NCBI GenBank assembly: GCA_905221605.1
Contig: CAJNDS010002843.1
Coordinates: 75,001 to 139,000 of the forward strand
Source of the DNA: Symbiodinium natans
Lineage: Eukaryota; Sar; Dinophyceae; Suessiales; Symbiodiniaceae
Direction: 5' to 3'
DNA: 64,000 bases
Position numbers and translations under genes: made by a program. The notes under the pieces were generated by a model. That model did no database searches. It had not been told where the DNA came from and saw nothing but the letters and a program-made list of their open reading frames with translations. This document shows positions 61,733 through 64,000 of this stretch, in pieces; the stretch's first letter is position 1, and every line of letters begins with the position of its first letter.

Positions 61733-61996
61733 ATGTTTCGGCATCTGCACATGCCTGCAGCGTTTGATCTGCACAGTCTTCTGCCTCTCATGCCCTGCAC
61801 CATTGATTCAGGGAATACAGTGGTACGCCCCTTGCGGCCCTTCTGCACTGGCAACGATCTGCCTCCAGTGCGATATGGTGACTGGCACAAGAGCAAAACC
61901 AGCCGCATGGCACCCTTCAGTCAAGTCCTTCAGTGTGTGGGGACATCTTGCGGGATGGCTTCAAGCGTCACAGGTTTGGGGCTGCGGTCGGTTTAG
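61733..61996 (+). CDS. Anonymous frame of 87 codons
   Basis: ATG 61733: MFRHLHMPAAFDLHSLLPLM, PCTIDSGNTVVRPLRPFCTG, DWHKSKTSRMAPFSQVLQCV, ending with TAG where the 120-base G-rich array starts. Good third-position G/C in the first half; the second half is less clear. Confidence 0.45.
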   Translation: MFRHLHMPAAFDLHSLLPLMPCTIDSGNTVVRPLRPFCTGNDLPPVRYGDWHKSKTSRMAPFSQVLQCVGTSCGMASSVTGLGLRSV

Positions 61997-62111
61997 GGTT
62001 TAGGGTTTAGGGTTTAGGGTTTAGGGTTTAGGGTTTAGGGTTTAGGGTTTAGGGTTTAGGGTTTAGGGTTTAGGGTTTAGGGTTTAGGGTTTAGGGTTTA
62101 GGGTTTAGGGG
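61992..62111. repeat. Telomeric array, TTTAGGG orientation
   Basis: About 17 perfect units, the longest uninterrupted G-rich array in the window. Confidence 0.95.
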
Positions 62112-62157
62112 AAGTCCCAAGGTCTTGCTTTTGCTCGGTGAGAGCTTCGAAACACAG

Positions 62158-62247
62158 CATCCGATGGTCCTCATGGGCCCATTCCAGAGGCGGGTCCCGG
62201 TGTTGCCCCGACTTGTGGCATGTGGCATGTATCAGACAGGGACCTGA
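62158..62247 (+). CDS. Anonymous terminal exon
   Basis: Acceptor AACACAG. Reads HPMVLMGPFQRRVPVLPRLV then ACGMYQTGT and TGA at 62245-62247. Confidence 0.45.
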   Translation, partial: HPMVLMGPFQRRVPVLPRLVACGMYQTGT

Positions 62248-62621
62248 AGAATTAGAACAGGGTTTTGAGGAGGGTTGATTGTAGCAGAATGAGAAAGGGG
62301 CTCTATTAAACCCTAAACCCTAAACCCTAAACCCTAAACCCTAAACCCTAAACCCTAAACCCTAAGCCCTAAACCCTAAACCCCAAACCCTAAACCCTAA
62401 AACCCAAATATAGGAACCATATTGGGAATTCTTCCGACCCCTACTCAAGTCTGACAGCTCGGAACAAGCTTGAGCTTCATCCCCTGGTATCCCGCAGCTC
62501 ATGCCGACCCTAAACCCCAAGGGTTTAGGGTTTAGGGTTTAGGGTTTAGGGGTTTAGGGTTTAGGGTTTAGGGGTTTAGGGTTTAGGGTTTAGGGTTTAG
62601 GGTTTAGGGTTTAGGGTTCAG

Positions 62622-63096
62622 GGGCCCGGTTCGAAGCGGGCCGCGGCATGACGGCGAGGTGACCCGTGGAAGAGCCCATGCCTTTCCACAGGCCGGATCA
62701 CTTTCAGAAGCTTTGCTCGACCTTGAAGACCAAATGAACCCTAAAAATTGGGGGTCCTATACCCTATACTGCTATAACTCCTATTAAGGTATGTGAACCA
62801 TAAACCCAAATGAACCCCCAAATTGGGGGTCCTATACCCTATACTGCTATAACTCCTGTTAAGGTATGTGAGCCATCAACCCTTTTAGGGTTCATTTCGT
62901 CCCCAAGGAACTGAAGATTTCTGCCAAGCAGCTCTTTGGCTTGCATGTATTGAGGTGAAGTCTGCCCTGTCGTGTGCAGGTCCTACTCTGCTGGACCTCT
63001 GAAGACAATTTAACTCTGCAGACGGCAGCTGAGATACCGGAGCCTTCATACCATGACAGATATCCGAAACCCCATTTCGAGCGCAAAAATCTGTGA
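62622..63096 (+). CDS. Three-exon anonymous gene with a GA donor and a 33-base intron
   Basis: Exon 62622-62724 reads SGPRHDGEVTRGRAHAFPQA, GSLSEALLDL, then GA. The intron to 62907 contains a duplicated inverted-repeat element. Exon 62908-62946 reads ELKISAKQLFGLH. A 33-base GT-AG intron (62947-62979) removes an in-frame TGA, and exon 62980-63096 reads VLLCWTSEDNLTLQTAAEIP, EPSYHDRYPKPHFERKNL, TGA. Phase 0 throughout. Confidence 0.52.
62712..62897. repeat. Direct duplication inside an inverted repeat
   Basis: Two copies of a 78-base block (GGGGGTCCTATACCCTATAC...AAGGTATGTGA) at about 62741 and 62819, enclosed by AAATGAACCCTAAAAATTG and its inverted counterpart ending AGGGTTCATTT. It lies in an intron of the gene at 62622-63096. 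Confidence 0.6.
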
Positions 63097-63363
63097 ATGC
63101 TTCTCGGTCTCGCTTCCTTGCATGCTGGGTGGCCTGAAGTCGGTTCGACTGTCTTAGCTTGTCTGCATGATCCTCGTTCTGCAATGGAATCAGCACTTAG
63201 GGCTCTTAAGGCAGGGGGGTTCAAGGGTGGCATGTAGCCCAAGGCTCCCAAATACTCCCAACTACTCCGTAAGGCTCCCTAAGCTTCCTTAAGGTTCCCT
63301 AGATACCCTAGAACACTAGTGTGACAAAGCGACAAGCTAAGAGGGATGTTGCCCTGCGTACAG

Positions 63364-63486
63364 AATCTTCTGTCTGACAGTTCTGACAGTGCATGCTCGC
63401 CAAATGGCAAGCGTGCCTCCTTCACGGAGTCGCAGATAGCAGCAGAAAGGCTCTTGAGCGCTCACGGGGGTTTTTTGCGGATTTAG
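63364..63486 (+). CDS. Anonymous terminal exon
   Basis: Acceptor GCGTACAG. Reads NLLSDSSDSACSPNGKRASF, TESQIAAERLLSAHGGFLRI and TAG at 63484-63486. Ser-rich acidic start; no family recognised. Confidence 0.55.
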   Translation, partial: NLLSDSSDSACSPNGKRASFTESQIAAERLLSAHGGFLRI

Positions 63487-63735
63487 GATGGCCAGCTTGC
63501 TACCCGAAACCCTAAACCTTAAAGCCTTGCCCTAAACCCTAAACCCTGAACTTTAGCCCTAAACCCTAAACCCTAAACTCTAAACTCTAAACCCTAAACG
63601 CTAAACCCTAAACCCTTAGCCCCAAACCCTAAACGCTTCCTAAACCCCAAAACCCAAAACACAAAACCCAAAACCCTAAACTCTAAACTCTAAACCCTAA
63701 ACCCTAAACCCTAAACCCTAAACCCCCCCCTAGAG

Positions 63736-63849
63736 GCGCTGCCGCCCTCCCCAGCGAGACTGGGGGCTGACCTCCCGGGCGCGGCAGGGGAGCTGGGTGG
63801 CCGGGTCTTCTGCAGCTCGGCTGGGAGGAGTTTAGGGTTTAGGGTTTAG
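63736..63849 (+). CDS. Anonymous exon ending in an array
   Basis: Starts after TAGAG|G at an array edge. Reads ALPPSPARLGADLPGAAGEL, GGRVFCSSAGRSLGFRV; the last residues and the stop TAG come from TTTAGGG units. Confidence 0.42.
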   Translation, partial: ALPPSPARLGADLPGAAGELGGRVFCSSAGRSLGFRV

Positions 63850-63957
63850 GGTTTCGGGTTTAGGGTTTAGGGTTTAGGGACAGGGGGTTTAGGGTTTAGG
63901 GTTTAGGGCTTAGGGTTTAGGGTCTAGGGGGTTTAGGGTTTGGGGTACCGTCACAAA

Positions 63958-64000
63958 ACTTGCAAGCTCATCCACTCTTCGGAACATCCTTGCTGGGTGC
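63958..64000 (+). CDS. Possible exon cut by the window edge
   Basis: Open frame LASSSTLRNILAGC to the last base. Too short to judge. Confidence 0.2.

Noticed and set aside
1-64000. rRNA, tRNA and other structured RNA genes
   Set aside because: No cloverleaf with a recognisable T-loop box or rRNA core sequence was seen by eye; a covariance-model search would be decisive.

Overview
The window looks like nuclear DNA of a dinoflagellate (alveolate). Four things point there: telomeric TTTAGGG/CCCTAAA units in well over a hundred short interstitial arrays; third codon positions rich in G and C; every supported gene on the plus strand; and introns that start with GC or GA as well as GT and end in AG followed by G. 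No rRNA, tRNA, CRISPR array or bacterial-type operon was seen.

One gene is firmly identified. Positions 30097-40220 hold an NAD-dependent glycerol-3-phosphate dehydrogenase split into 19 short exons over 10 kb. Read against the family, its 18 introns begin 15 times with GC, twice with GA and once with GT. Its introns hold telomeric arrays and short inverted-repeat elements. This gene calibrates the rest of the annotation: what looks like 'intergenic' telomeric clutter is largely intron.

The other coding calls are anonymous exons or small multi-exon models. They rest on an open frame, G/C-rich third positions, splice context and phase agreement across introns; no family was recognised, and several may be pieces of larger genes. 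Better models are 4381-5099, 7520-8870, 9971-10780, 11561-12516, 12602-13271, 22829-23350, 23940-24259, 24333-24719, 26842-27403, 27528-27897, 47554-48012, 50161-50462, 55543-55901, 59243-59625 and 62622-63096. The dehydrogenase shows that phase agreement alone can mislead, because two phase-compatible joins inside it are wrong.

Between and inside exons sit two kinds of repeat. (1) At least six families of 90-150 bp inverted-repeat elements. Their ends carry GT or GC on the left and AG on the right, and several copies coincide with an intron end to end, so they behave like introners. (2) Telomeric arrays of 20-500 bp in either orientation, some made of one variant unit. Several have landed inside introner copies; one is flanked by a perfect 20-bp direct duplication (13718-13737 and 13821-13840). 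G-rich arrays also contain GT and TTTAG, and a few candidate introns are made almost wholly of telomeric units. Many exons reach a stop codon inside an array.

Layout: 1-5100 dense arrays and short exons; 5100-16300 densest anonymous gene cluster; 16300-17500 gene-poor repeat-rich stretch; 17500-29800 more small models; 30000-40220 the dehydrogenase; 40230-42340 long arrays; 42800-53300 scattered exons; 53400-56700 arrays and minisatellites; 56900-64000 exons and arrays again.
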